64,000 bases of DNA, from NCBI RefSeq assembly GCF_019649055.1, contig NW_026570250.1:310001-374000 (forward strand), in the 5' to 3' direction. The first letter of the stretch is position 1. Each line of letters begins with the position of its first letter. This document shows positions 24,101 to 37,300 of the stretch, in pieces. A program made the position numbers and the translations under genes. This DNA is from Paramacrobiotus metropolitanus. Its lineage: Eukaryota > Tardigrada > Eutardigrada > Parachela > Macrobiotidae. The notes beneath the pieces were generated by a model. That model had not been told where the DNA came from and searched no databases. It worked only from the letters and a program-made list of their open reading frames with translations.

Positions 24101-27100
24101 CCTGTAGTTCGCTAATGGTGAGAATCACCTTTTGTCATCAGTGACTCCAACGTTTACAGTATGAGCGGTTTCCGGTCACAGGTTGGAGGGGGCTTTTGTG
24201 CCGACAAGATTGGCTTCTATCCAGATCCAAATAGTAACTGCAAGTCGTATTATTTTTGCTCAGCCGAAGGAAGAACGTACAAGTAATGCGCCCAATACGG
24301 CCACCGGAATGTTGGTTTTCATTTGTTGAAAAGTTAATCATTTTTAGCTTCACGTGTCCGGGAGTGTTGTTATACAATGAGGTCAAGTAAGTGCAAGTCA
24401 TAACAATTCATTTTGACGCCTCTTAAATCCTTAAATATTATGTGTTATAATATTAAAGGTAATATCACGTTCTTATTAATAACAATATTGATAAATCTAA
24501 TGAATACAGAATAAGAAATGCTTATCGTTTTCTCTCTGAAATTATCTTCCCAGTTATATTTTGTTGTGATTGTTGTTACTTGTTATGTAGGTGTTCTGGT
24601 CTAAAAATTTTGGTTCAACCCACGCATTTACGATCACTACATTGCAAATGCAGTTTACCTTATTTTGTAGCGGAGCCTGCGATGACCCCCAAAACGTGCA
24701 CTGTTTGACTGCCCGCATGCTCGATGTAACCTAAACTACCAATTACCAAATTATGTTTACTTTTCCTAACAATTCTGTGTTTCGGTGCAGGGATTCGACT
24801 GTGCGGGTAAAATGGGCTTATTCGCCGATGTCGCGCAAGGATGTCGTGTCTATTACAGCTGCAATGCATATGGAAAGAAGACCCGTCTACAGTGTCCGCA
24901 AGGGCAGATATTTAATGAAAGTATGGTTTCACTGATTAGTAATCACATAATTTTTACTGTTGCTAGTGCAATTTGACCAAGAGCCACTTCGCATGTAATA
25001 GGATCAGGTATCTGCGACATGGAAAGAACGGTACTGTGTGGGCCGGACGGTAGCACGACAGCCTTTGACATGGGCAACGCCTTGGATTCTCGCAGCATCA
25101 CACATATGACTGCGAACACCATCCCCAACTTCAATGTCCAGACACCACCGACCATAACATTGTTTGGATCACCACCCATAGGGCATTCGGGGCACGAAGA
25201 AGCGGGAGCCTTTACAGACATGCGAGATAGGCAGCAACATGGGCCGCCGGGCAATATGCCGCAGCCCAATCTGCCATCGGTCCTGTCTCCACTTCCGGTA
25301 GATGTGCCGCATCAGGAACAGATCATTCCCGTCGACAATTTCCGGCCCAAAGAGAGGCCAAACTTCAACGTTCCGGATGGATTTGGTCCTCCTGGTCAAA
25401 ATAACCGACCAATAGATAATGGACCTCAAGCCGATATACCCAGCAGAAATAACTTTCCCGCGGAGTTTATACCGCTACACAATCTAAATTCCCAACCGAA
25501 TCCAAACAATTTTGATCGACCACAAAATGAAGGTAGTTTTCCGCAGGGCGAACAACAGCAGAATTTCCAGGGAATGTTTTCGCCGCCGAGACAGCAAGAT
25601 GGTAATATTCCGCATGTTCCCAGTCATCCTGAGAATCAGCAACGACCTTTTGTTCCCGAGCGTCCAGTGAACCCAGAGCGCCAACCGATTGCCGATCAGG
25701 CGCCCAATTTTCCACCTGGACAACCGAATATTGTTAGCCACTCTGACACTCCACAGCGTCCGCTTAATCAAGACTTCCCCAACTTTGCTGGCGGACAATC
25801 AAATAACGGCTTTAACCAAGGGGATCAGCCGATCAGAGACACAATGTTCAACACAATGTTTAATCTTGGTCAGCCGAATCGGGAAGCACAGCCGAATACC
25901 GTATTTAATCAGCCGCCGCCTAATCCCATACCTAACCAACCGCTGCCTAACCGAGAGTCAGTCTTCAACGGAAACAGCGGTGACCTCCAACACCAGAATC
26001 AAAATCAAAACCCCATCAACCCGATCAACGCTCCCGCAGCGCCAGGTCCAGGAGCCCAGGCAAACAATGGACCATTCCAACCGGGTAACATCCCGATTAA
26101 TGATCAGCCACACCTGGGGATACAGGCCAACAACGCCGGGTCAGGGTCAGCGCAGAACAATAACTTCCCGCCTAATCAGCAGCAGCCAGTATTCCAAGGC
26201 AACACTGCGCCTCAGCCGAGTTTCAATATAAACGACCGACCGCCGCAGCCACAGCAAAACATTCCGAATCCGATTGACTTCTCCGGAAGAATTCCAATAA
26301 CAAACCATGAAAACGGCGATAAACCCAATATTCCCATAAGTTTCCCACCCGGGCATCAGAATCAGCAATCAGCAGAAATCGAAAGTAGTCGTTTCCCGAT
26401 GAACAATAATAACAATAATAATAATCAAAATGGGCCTCAGCTGGCACAGCCGAATACATTCCCGATCAACAGCGGGCCACAAATCGACGACATAAATTCC
26501 GTCGGAATTCCTAACCGGGCATTCGGTATTTCGCCTCCCATTGGGGCTGGTTACAGTGCCGAACAACAGCCATCAATTCAGAACAATTACCGTCCAAATA
26601 CCGGATACGGCGTAGCGCAACCTAATACCGCGGCGGGTCTGGGCGGCGTGCAACCGGTGCGCCCGGAAGGTGGGCACAGCTACCAACCGAACAACAGACC
26701 CGAGGGACAAAATAGCGGTTACGCTCAACCGAACACCGTCGGCGGTTACCGCCCACCACAAGGCGGCTACGGCCAAGCTCAGCCCAACACGGCAGTGGGT
26801 ATCACCAACATCCAGCCGCAACCGGCACCCGCTTATAACAATAATCCAACACCCGATGCCGGCAAAAATTATGGCGGAGACCATGGCTATAACATGGGCG
26901 TGAATCAGGAAAATTATTTTAATGTGAACGCACAGCAAGGTCATATTCCGGATAGCAATCAGTATGGTGATGCGCATTTCGACGGTGGATTGAATCAAAA
27001 TGGGGGCAATCAAAATGGCGGCAATGTGGACTACAACAACCAGGAACCGCAACGTCCGGTGATAAATGCTGCGACGGGATATTTTGCCTCGGTACCGCAA

Positions 27101-29114
27101 TCCGCCGCGGGAGGATATGGACAGACGAATAATGGAGGTTATGGGGAAGGTGGAGGGGGCGGAGGATATGGTATGCAGAACAGTGCGAATCAAGTAAGAC
27201 TGTCATCACCGCTTTTACAATTCTCTACATCGAACAATATTAATTTTTGCTTTTTTAGAATGAGTTTAGTTGTCGCGGTCTGATTGGATACTATCCCGAC
27301 CTGAACGCCGACTGCCGTAAGTGACTACTCAACTAGCCCGTGCACGGTCTGTTGGCAAATTATTTATTTATCAAAATAAAATCTCGTTGATCTTGTTATA
27401 GGAGTGTACTACTACTGCAAAGCGGATGGCTCCAAGTTCCAGTTCAGATGTCCAGGTATACGCCAGTATTCATAACTGCTTTAGCAGCGCATATAAATTT
27501 CCAAAATGTGTACCTTCGTAAAAAAACATACAAGCGAAAGTTTTTTGTTTCCGAAAGATGGACAAAATTCTTAAAGACGATAACAATGCACAAGATTTAG
27601 TAATGATCGAACTACACATAGTTTTGGATTACGCTTATAGTTATCCGTTACAGCTGACTTGCGTTACAATGCCACTATCGGGGTCTGCGACTGGTCGCGC
27701 AATGTCAACTGTCAAATGCAACGTCCCGGACCGGTAAACAAATCATACCAACAAATTATATTTGGGTATTGTGAAGATTTGTTTTCAGGGCAACATTCCA
27801 ACCTGGAATGAATCCCCTTTCTTTGACTGCCAAGGACGAACCGGCTTCTTCGGTGACTCAGCTCGCGAATACCGCGTCTTCTATTACTGCGAAAGAGATG
27901 GACGGAAGCACCGATTCGTTTGCCCGTCTAACTTACGGTTTAATGTAACCAGTTTTCTGTTGGTAGCATTTTCTGGATCATGCATGTTTGTATATTTTCC
28001 TACAGGATGCACGTGCAGCTTGCGACTGGCCGGAAAACATCTTCAAAGGACCATACGTTGGCGTATGTTAATCAGCTCTGAAATATGTTAGTATAACTGA
28101 CCCAATCGACCTTCGGCTTCAGGAACAAGAATTCGACTGCAGTGGAAAACGAGGCTATTTTGGCAATCCCAACACGCCCAGCGTCTACTATTTCTGTGAA
28201 CAGGATGGAACAGCAAAGAAGTTTGTCTGCTCGGATAGGCTAATTTTCAATTTCCAAATCGGATCCTGCGACTGGCCGGAAAGATTAAACATGAACAACA
28301 ATGGCTTCATGGATGGTGTCAGCCCGATGTATCGTTCCGATTTGCCGGGTGATGGTTTGCATACACAAGGAAAAGAGGCGGCAATAGGGGTACTGCTTAA
28401 TTAAAAACCTTTTCCGTCGCCAATATAAATGTAAGACTTCACTGGATATAGTTGTAAGTTTTACAGATGTCAATCACACCCATGGATGCTCAAGGATCGC
28501 ATTTACAAACATCTCTGCTTAAATCACCATTATCGAAGAACACTTTCCAATGTACGCCGGGGAAATACGGATTCTTCTCCGACGTTACTACAAATTGCCA
28601 AAAATACTTTTACTGTCGCGTTGACGGCAAGAATTTTTCTTTCTCCTGCCCTAACAATGTAAGTATCCCGGCATGCAGTTTTTCTCTAAATACACACTAA
28701 TTTGAGGTGATCATTGTGATTGCAGCTGCGTTTTAACGAAAAACTTGGTGCATGCGATCTGGAGCGGAATGTCCCGTGCATTGCTTCCGGCTCACCGGGT
28801 TTTGCTCAGCTGGCTGTGCAAGTATGTTCAGTAGAAATATTTACACAATTTTTAGCACTGATAATAAGAAATTATTATTATTCTTATTGCAGAAAACGTT
28901 CTTTGATTGCAAAGGGAAGACCGGTTTACTTCCCGATTTAGAAGAGAAGTGCCGGACATTCTTCAATTGCGAGCCGGATGGATCATTCGTAACGTTTGCC
29001 TGCTCGGATGGACTTCTGTTTAATTCTCTCATTGGAGCCTGTGATAGGGCCGATAGTGTACAGTGCAAAACAAAAAGTCTAAATCAAACGCTTAACTGGA
29101 AATTAGGAATGTGA
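21101..29114 (+). CDS. CBM14 gene C: secreted protein with ten chitin-binding type-2 domains (23 exons)
   Basis: Exons: 21101-21122, 21646-21788, 21851-22096, 22343-22690, 22883-23011, 23146-23296, 23412-23578, 23845-23909, 24003-24117, 24182-24282, 24348-24386, 24671-24725, 24791-24920, 25002-27193, 27259-27316, 27402-27455, 27654-27733, 27789-27944, 28006-28062, 28123-28389, 28467-28658, 28726-28821, 28893-29114. The join is in phase throughout and gives 1,694 residues. The signal peptide (MLWIIILGCVVHSTYG) spans exons 1-2. Domains lie in exons 4, 5-6, 8-9, 10-12, 13-14, 15-17, 18-19, 20, 21-22 and 23. Exon 14 adds about 700 residues of Asn/Pro/Gln-rich disordered sequence with recurring QPNT motifs, ending Gly/Tyr-rich. 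Domains 7 and 8 lack C2 and C6. Domain 2 lacks C2 but has an extra cysteine near C5. The likely role is an extracellular chitin-binding scaffold. Confidence 0.88.
22116..22218. repeat. 54-bp imperfect tandem duplication in an intron of gene C
   Basis: ATTCACAATTCTTTAC... is repeated with a 54-base period (22116 and 22170) with a few substitutions. It lies in the intron after exon 3. Confidence 0.8.
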
Positions 29115-29161
29115 GAAATGTGGCGATGACATCTTTGGTTTTGACAGGGTCAGTCATGTAC

Positions 29162-29178
29162 AATAAATTATTAATAAA
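29162..29178 (+). promoter_or_regulatory. Poly(A) signals of gene C
   Basis: Two AATAAA hexamers (29162-29167 and 29173-29178) begin 48 bases after the stop codon and support the predicted 3' end. Confidence 0.65.
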
Positions 29179-30843
29179 ATATACCTTTAACTACGAAATC
29201 AAATCTGTAGTACACATATTACTACAGAAAGCTTATATTAATCATCATATAGAATTGTGTATTTAATGAATTATTTACATGAACGTTAGGAAACCGAAAA
29301 TCCCGCATCAAATCCAGATAAATACCACACCTCACCAATGTGAAAATAACCCCGACTGACGACCAGCTTCTTAAGTAATTAATTATTATGACACGTTACA
29401 TAAAAGTGTTTCCCGGCACATTTCTGGCAGAACGTTAAATATAAACATAGGCAACAATGCCTACCTGCTTTTCCTGCCGCATTAGCAGAAGTCGAAGTGT
29501 AATTCTTAAAATATCCATAGAGTCCAGACTCCAAAATAAAGCTGTAACATGTATCACCAGTATTCAACTTTCGAAGATTACCGCGTAATCATGAACCCGT
29601 GATCGATACTTACTTGCCCGTTTTATGATGAGACCTTCCATGCGAACGACGGTCAATGGGTAGTGACGCGTCCAGGTGATTACAACGTACAATAGAAAAA
29701 TGCCACATTTGTTTACAGTAAACAGCAGCACATGGAAAGCTGCACCCGGCATGGGCGGCTGCAGCAGCAAAATGATGCAGTGAACGGATCTGCACTAAAT
29801 CACACACGTACCGGCGCAAGACAATCCTGGTGGACAGAGAGATCTCTAGTCCGATCCACTCATCGAGTAATGCAGGCATTCCTGGTACACGACCACACAG
29901 CGACGTAGTTGGTCCGTCTTTCCGGTCATAATTTAACATGATGACTTGACATAGTATATAAATGCATCCTGAGCAGAAGTATTTCAGATGCATTTTTAAA
30001 CGTTTAGATAATATGAGAGATTGCACTTGACGGACAGCTGCACTAGCCGGCGCTGTCATTTTTCCTTCGTCCAATTTACTCTACCGTAGCCTTATTGTAT
30101 CATTTCCGGTTGTAACTATCTCTCCTGATTGTTGTGTTGTTTAAAGCATTGTGTCTTCTGCCACAGTTTACAACTTTACTCTAATGAGTGCAAGTTGTAC
30201 ATGAATGTATGTACACAAGATGAGCGTTGCAGGTAGACATAATACGCGCACCCCAACTGACCCATGATACTCTCTGCATATGCTAATGTGGCTCTAAACA
30301 CGATACTGTTAACGACGTACGGCGATATATTTTACAACAATGACCTTCGTCTTTGACCATCAAGGCTGATCGTACAGTAATTTTTTCAATCATCTTTACC
30401 ATGAACGGCAAATTTTGTTGCGTTTTCTGATCGTTTCCTTGGACAGTTTGTGGATCTTACGAATTATTGCATATTCACAATTAGCACGCGGGTGAAAATA
30501 TACTGAAGACTTGAATTAGGTAGACTGAGCGACATTGTTGATGGTGAATCTGAATTACTGTACAGCTATTGCGGAAATTGTCCATCACCTACTCACACGA
30601 ATGAAAGATAAGCCGGTAAGCAAGGATGTTTATTTGAAATTATTAATTGATGTCGGCAGTCGCTAGCCGCCCATAATGCGACCGTTATTTTGACTGCCAT
30701 CCATCCATTAAAGTGGTTTTACAGTGTACTGTTGCATCTGCATGACCTTTAAAAATGATCGAGGCTTCAGCCATGTCTGGGATAAACTGGAATGATTAAT
30801 GCTCGTGGACGGCTACATCGATTCCAGACGATACATTGACACC
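29179..30843. other. Intergenic between CBM14 genes C and D
   Basis: About 1.7 kb upstream of gene D. It contains a doubtful minus-strand splice-like segment near 29.6-30.1 kb, listed separately. The rest shows no gene, RNA or repeat that I can support. Confidence 0.45.
29610..30074 (-). CDS. Doubtful minus-strand open frame with splice-like signals
   Basis: A 154-codon frame, low in stops on this strand. It contains an excellent donor-like GCAA|GTAAGT at 29618 and an acceptor-like TTTTGCTGCTGCAG preceding a Cys-containing stretch (GCSFPCAAVYC). A CGCCG|GTACGT donor-like site lies at 29812. These could mark a small spliced gene antisense to the cluster, but I could not assemble a phase-consistent model with a start and a signal peptide. 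No family is recognised. Confidence 0.2.
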   Translation of the reverse strand: MDEGKMTAPASAAVRQVQSLILSKRLKMHLKYFCSGCIYILCQVIMLNYDRKDGPTTSLCGRVPGMPALLDEWIGLEISLSTRIVLRRYVCDLVQIRSLHHFAAAAAHAGCSFPCAAVYCKQMWHFSIVRCNHLDASLPIDRRSHGRSHHKTGK

Positions 30844-33800
30844 ATGGAGGCGATATTTTGTGTGGGAAGTACGTGGGTTTCTGCTCTTGAAGATCGTTTC
30901 ATTGCTCGATTTTGCGAAGTCTAGTATTTCAAGTTTTTTACTTACTGCTTCCAGGTGTTTTTACTTTTGTACTTATTCTGTGGATGGAATTTTGTTCTGC
31001 CTTGAATGAGACCGCTCAAATCCTCGCAGTAAATACTACTCAGGTATGGAGACTGAATATTTCCAATAGCTGTATTGTAAAAGCTTCAGCGCATGCGAAA
31101 AATACATGAGCTGCCCGAGAATATACAAATAATTATTCAAAATTCTAATCTGAGCACTGAATAGTAATACAAATAGTGTTATTAATGGTCAGAATAGCCT
31201 CCGCAAAAGAATTGTCCGGTTACCAATATGATGTACTCACATGCTTAATTGTAACTGCATGGAAGCTGTAGTTCTGATCATTATTGGAGAAACTTGTCAA
31301 AACATTATCGATAAAACAAATCAAAAAAATCAAGTACCTACTGTGCATACCTGATTACAAGATAATGAAATAATAATACATAAAATGATAATAATGCCTG
31401 TACAAAAATAATGAAAATGTTTGTACTCGTATTTTACGTTCATAAGTATTATTGTAAACTATCAGGTTTATCGTAACTATAAATTGTGAGCTTTTTATTG
31501 TAAAAATTTTAAATTCTAGAGTACTGCAACAAGTATAATAAATTTAATGACTAGGGTAGTATTTATTAAGATAATTTTAACTGCATATAGTATTGTGTAC
31601 CTAGAACAGCGGGACCACTGACCGGATTTAATAAAACAAGCGTAGAGGCTTTGTTAGTGATACTCTTTGGCAGCCAGCTTTATGAGCATTTAGGTTTCGG
31701 TGACTCCGAGGCGATCCGCCGGCTCAACGGGTTTGCTGTGGGATAAACCGTAAAGATGTACGCTACTGTTTAATCCCAATGCCTTTGTTTACAGCTGACA
31801 ATAACACTGAATGCGGACGTTCCGAACAACCTCACGTCTGCGCGAAACATAAGCAGCAGTAGCTGCGTTGGAAAAAATGGATTTTATCCGGATCCCACCA
31901 AAGCTTGTGCGGTATATTATCTCTGTTCTCCAGATGGATCTCGTGTGATATTCGAATGTCCACCAGGACAAAGGTTTGACACTGCGGATCAAGCATGTGT
32001 CAATGCAACATTGGTGCAGTGTGCCGAAGAAGTAAGCATAAGGTTATCGTGTCCATTACAATCCATGCCGCGAAAAGCTTAAATAACTATCAGCCGTTTC
32101 AAAGTTAGGGCCGTTATGCTATTTACAGCTAATCAAAACTATAATATGTTGCGGATTAAATGGTATCACAAAAGCCATACCGCGAATAATTTACAAGCGC
32201 CGCCTGTCCGGTAACCTAAAGTGCTTAAAAACCATTTGCATCCAAAATCCCTAGTTAGTATTATCACTAGGGCCTATGATTAGTTTCGCATTACCAAATA
32301 ATCATATCCAATTTTTAAGAAACGTCAACTGATTCTGCGCCACATTAAATTCGTCTAACATTTTATTTATTAGTGGGCAAAACAATTTTATGCAGGTAAC
32401 TTTCTGACCTTTTTTCGTTCGAATTCCAAACTTGACCTGGACCAAATGATTGCTTTTATTTGGAGCCTGTGCTTTATATAAATTTAGTAGTAATATAGTA
32501 CCATTTATTAGTCAGCTAACTTTTGGTACCGCACAAAAAAATTATAAGTGCGCATTGTGTCGATGGATGAGCATTCTCCAAGCAGGAGTAACACGATTAA
32601 ACGACTCTGACAAAATTCACACACCCTCTTGTCCAGTTTTACTGCTCGTGCAAATAGCATCAGATAAAGAACGAAAGTTGATATCGTTTATGCATTTATT
32701 ATTATTAACCTGGAAATATTTCGTTAAAAGGCTTTGTATTGTGTTTGATTTGTATAAAAAACTCTTCACATCACTGCTACTGTAATTTAAATGCAATAAG
32801 ATGAACAGTGAACATGATCTCTTAATGCAGGTGAATGTAATAAAGCCGGTGACACCAGCTAGTAGAAAGCGCTTACGAGCATTCGGCCCAGAAAATTTTG
32901 CCGTAACGAGTACGGACTTCTCCGACTGGAAATCTGTTGACCACCTTGCCCTAGAATCTGATCTCAGCGACCAAATGCAAACTGTCATACCAGATGACAG
33001 ACCCATCACAACGTCCATTCCCTACAGTAACGAATACGCTACCCAGCTGCAGTCGCGTATCGGTGGCATCTTCTCCAAAACGTCATCTTCACCATTCGTT
33101 AGCCCGGTGGCCTCGAGCTCCAATACGGTCAACACGGTGCAGCGTTCGCCGGCGGGGGTGTTTGACTGTCAGAATCGACGCGGCTACTTCCCCGATGTGA
33201 TGCAGAGGTGTAACAGTTATTACTTTTGCGACGGAACGGGTCGTGCGCTGAAATTCCAGTGTCCGTTGGATCTGGCATTCGACCAGCCGAGTCAGGCTTG
33301 TGTGTATCCGCATAAAGCCATGTGTCCCTTTCCACAAGATGACGGTAGTGATTTCAACAATAAGCAGCTGAATGTCGCCAATAATCAGCAGCAAGCCGGC
33401 AACATGCCTAGCTCGTCCAGCTTCTCTGTAAACAACCAAATAGCCGGTGGCCAACAGACAGGAAGCCTTTTGGGCAACGGACAACAAGGAAGTGTTTCTT
33501 ATTCGTATCAATCGACGCCATCGGGCCCAACAACAGGAGCCCAGAGTTTGACCGGTTTCCCAGCCGGTCAAGGTTTCCAGTCAGTTGGTGGTTCGGCAAC
33601 TGCTTCAGGAAATACCGGGACAACAGCAGGATTTGGTAATGGTTTTAACCAACAGAGTGCATCGGGGCAGCAAGGAAGTTTTCAACAAGGAAGTTTCTCC
33701 CAAGGACCCTACACTGGAGGACAGTCAATAACCTCGTCGCCTAGTGTTTTTTCATCACCGAATTCCCAACAGCAGATTGGTAATCAAGTTGGATCCCAGC

Positions 33801-34324
33801 AGCTACAACAACCGTTTCCCCAACAAATAGGATTTCCAGCTGGATCTCCGATAAATGTCCCAAACCAGCAGCAAAATGGAGTTACAGCACAACAAAATCA
33901 GTTTACTCCGAATCCTCAAAATGTTTTTAACGGAGGCCAACAATCCTTTCAGTCTTCGTCCACCGGGGGATATGGATATGGTCAATCTCAAGGAATTACA
34001 AACGCACCTGGATTGGGCAACTTTAACAGGCCGGGTATCGGTTCCACCCAACCTCAGCAGTCGTTCGGCGGTCAACAACAACTGCAGACTCAACAGCAGG
34101 CACCTGCGTTTTCAGGTGGGGGGTCATATGGGGTGCCCCAAGGTGGAGGCTTGCCTATTTCCGGGACGACCTTCCAGCAAATTGCTCCGCCTGCGCTAAG
34201 TACATAATGCACGTAAATGTAGACATTGTGGATTTGTACATACTAAATAATATCGTAGAAGTTTACATTTTGGAACTATACACTGTATTTTAGCGATATA
34301 CCGGGACGTACAGCATACAGACAC

Positions 34325-34356
<32 letters not shown>

Positions 34357-37300
34357 ATTTATAGATACAATATCTCTCCGAACAGTTACCGTATAAGCCT
34401 GTACTGTAAAGTCATTCTACATCATTTACTTCTTATTTTATACCATTACGCTGTATGGTGAGTACAGTTTTCAACGTTTTGTTGTAATTAATCAAACGGC
34501 TAAAGTTAAATGACAAAAAATAATTACTGAATGTTCCTGGTTGCATTGTACAGGCACCGGTATTATGCAGTTAGCACCTGGGAATTCTCAGCAGACTTCG
34601 TTTGGCTCTCAGGGCCAGTTTTCCAACTCCATTCCTCAGCAGCCATCACGACCGTACCAACAGCCGCCTACTCAGCCACCTTTTCAACAACCTCTCCAAT
34701 CAGGAGGGTTTCAAACACCGACACAACCAGCAGGCCAGTTTCAGACGCCAACGCAGCCGGGGCAATTTCAAAGTCAGCAGACTCAACGGCCACCGTTCCA
34801 GCAAGCTCAGCCCAATACTTTCCCGACACAACAACAGACACAGCAGCCAAGCTACGCTACATTCGGTCCCGCTGGCGGATATGGTGGTGGTTCTCCTGGA
34901 CCTTCTCAGCAAATTATCCAGCCGCAACCAACGCCTTCCTTCACACCACCAGCTTCCCCACCACCTCAAGTTTTTACACCAGGACCTATAGGCCCCGGTT
35001 TGCCGACACAACCACCATTTGCCACGTTACCGGGATCATCCGCATACGGCGGGGGCAATGCCCAGCCTACCAATCCTACCGCACCGGGTGCAGGTCAAAC
35101 TGGCCGCGACGAGCCGCCGGTGTCACCGCCACCGGCAGCAAATACGACGACGCAAGTTGTGCCGCCTATGGAAGGAGTTGCACTCTCGGTGACGGCTGTA
35201 ACACCCACACCGGCCAATGTCACCAAATCAACACAGGCTTTAACGGAAGCACCGGTGCCTTCCATACCGCAGATCGATGCTTCCTGCAACGGTTTACCCA
35301 GGGGTTTTTATCCTCTCCCGGGATGCCGGAAGTATTTTTACTGCTCCACATTTGGCGAACGTCTGAACTATTCCTGTCAGACAGGGAAGATGTGGCATCC
35401 ACAACGGTCGTTATGTGAAGACGAAGAGAAAGTCGTTTGCCCTGTGCCGGCTTCCAAAGATGTGAGCTTTATTTCGACTACTTCAACTGTAGATTCGGTT
35501 TCAGCTAGTGTCGATTTAGTTCAGCGTTAACGGTTTGAAAGAACAAATTCTGAGATAATGGTCCCTAAATTTTTCCAATAAACTAGTAAAGTGCATCACG
35601 AAATCGAAGCGTGCCAAAAGAAAATGCTACAGCCTCAGTTTAATTATAGGTTTCGATGGCATTCTTATTAACTATCCGACTGCATTCAAAACTTGCAAAT
35701 TATACTCAGGTAGATTATCCTGCAGAACACTGTACACTATTATAACTCAAAAGTGCAAAAGAAATTAATTCAGAGTAACAATTTCATTCTTCACAGAATC
35801 CGTTCGAATTACAAGCGGATGATGCGCTTGGTTTGCCTGGTCAAAAAGAAGTTATTTGTGCCGGAAGGATAGGGAATTTTCCTGATACCGTCTCGGGATG
35901 CCGCCGATTTTATCGATGCTTGCCCAACGGTCAGATCGAGAAGCATCACTGCGCGGAAGGAATGCTTTTTAGTATACAGCAAGATATTTGTATGACCCGA
36001 GACCTGGTGAAATGCGGCAACCATACAGTAAGTAATGGTGTATAATGCGCCGGTTTTTTTAAATTCTTGTCTGTAATGAATTTTTATTTTTCAGGCTCAG
36101 ACCGTTACCGGCGAAACAACTGGTTTCACCGTGACAACATCACCCTTCGGTACTTTTCCACCAGTTATCCCGACCAATAATCCGCAAACTTTCTGTGGCC
36201 AGTTGCCGCCTGGGCGGTATGCCAATCTGCAAGATGGATGTCGCTCTTTCTGGATTTGCGATGAAACCGGTCTGGATAAAGTGCAAAGTTGTCCACCGGG
36301 GCTGCTTTTCGATAACACCGTCCAAGCCTGTGACAGTCCACAGAATGTGGATTGTACGAACCGAATAACCAACCAGCCCGCAAATGACGGCGAGACCTTT
36401 ATTCGACAAAATTCTATTAAGCCATTCGTGACTTCCACCATGGTGCCGCAAATTTCCAACTTTAACTGTGCCGGTCAAGGTGGTTTTTTTGCTGACCTCC
36501 AGGCTGATTGCAGGTAGGGCAACTGTTTTTACCCTACTGAAAACAGACCTTTAAAACATATACATACCGGTAAAACCTTTTAAAAGGTTACTATCAATAT
36601 CAATGCAGGATAATTTTGCAGAGTTTATCACTATTGTGGCAACGACGGAAAAGCCTTCAATTTTACCTGCCCTTCTAATTACCGGTATTCCGAAGCCAAG
36701 CAAGCCTGTGATGTTCCGGAACTAACACCGTGCGAAACCAAATTCATTACGCCACAAGGCACGTTTACATTTATGACTGCGACTGGATTTACGCTTCCTC
36801 CATCCACCTTCGCAATGACGTCCCCGACTGAAATGCTGCCGGAAGCTTCGCATCTCCAGCCTGCTGTCGTGGATCCGGCACCTGAAGATACGTTGCAGAA
36901 CCGATGGTTTAAATTTACGGAATCGCCATTTTTTAATAAAGCGGATATGTCAAATGAATGGCATGCCTTGCGACCTTTTAACGTTAACGACAACTTACGA
37001 ATGGGCAGAATGATGACGCGCCAAGGTCGCCCTGCGGTTGCCCTTTTGTCGCAAACTTCTCCAACAGGAACGCAAAGCTCGATAATACAAAACCTTACTG
37101 CAAAAGCGGGAAACGATCGCCTGAAATCCAGCCAAAGAGTGCGCAATCACAACAATAATTTCGATTTTCAGCAAGGATTTTTCGAGGACCAGTTTCAGTT
37201 TCAACCACCACCTCGTACACCGCTTCCCAATGAATTTTTTTCGCAGGACAACTTCACCCCGTTTGTGCGACCTCACTTGAGAGAACCCGGACAGCTGGTT

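Noticed and set aside
24967-25006. Alternative end of CBM14 domain 5 in gene C, reading CNLTKSHFAC.
   Set aside because: It runs into a stop within about 30 codons and would need a weak GTTTCA donor. The acceptor at 25001 joins in phase, gives SGICDMERTVLC with C5 and C6, and opens the 2.2-kb exon.
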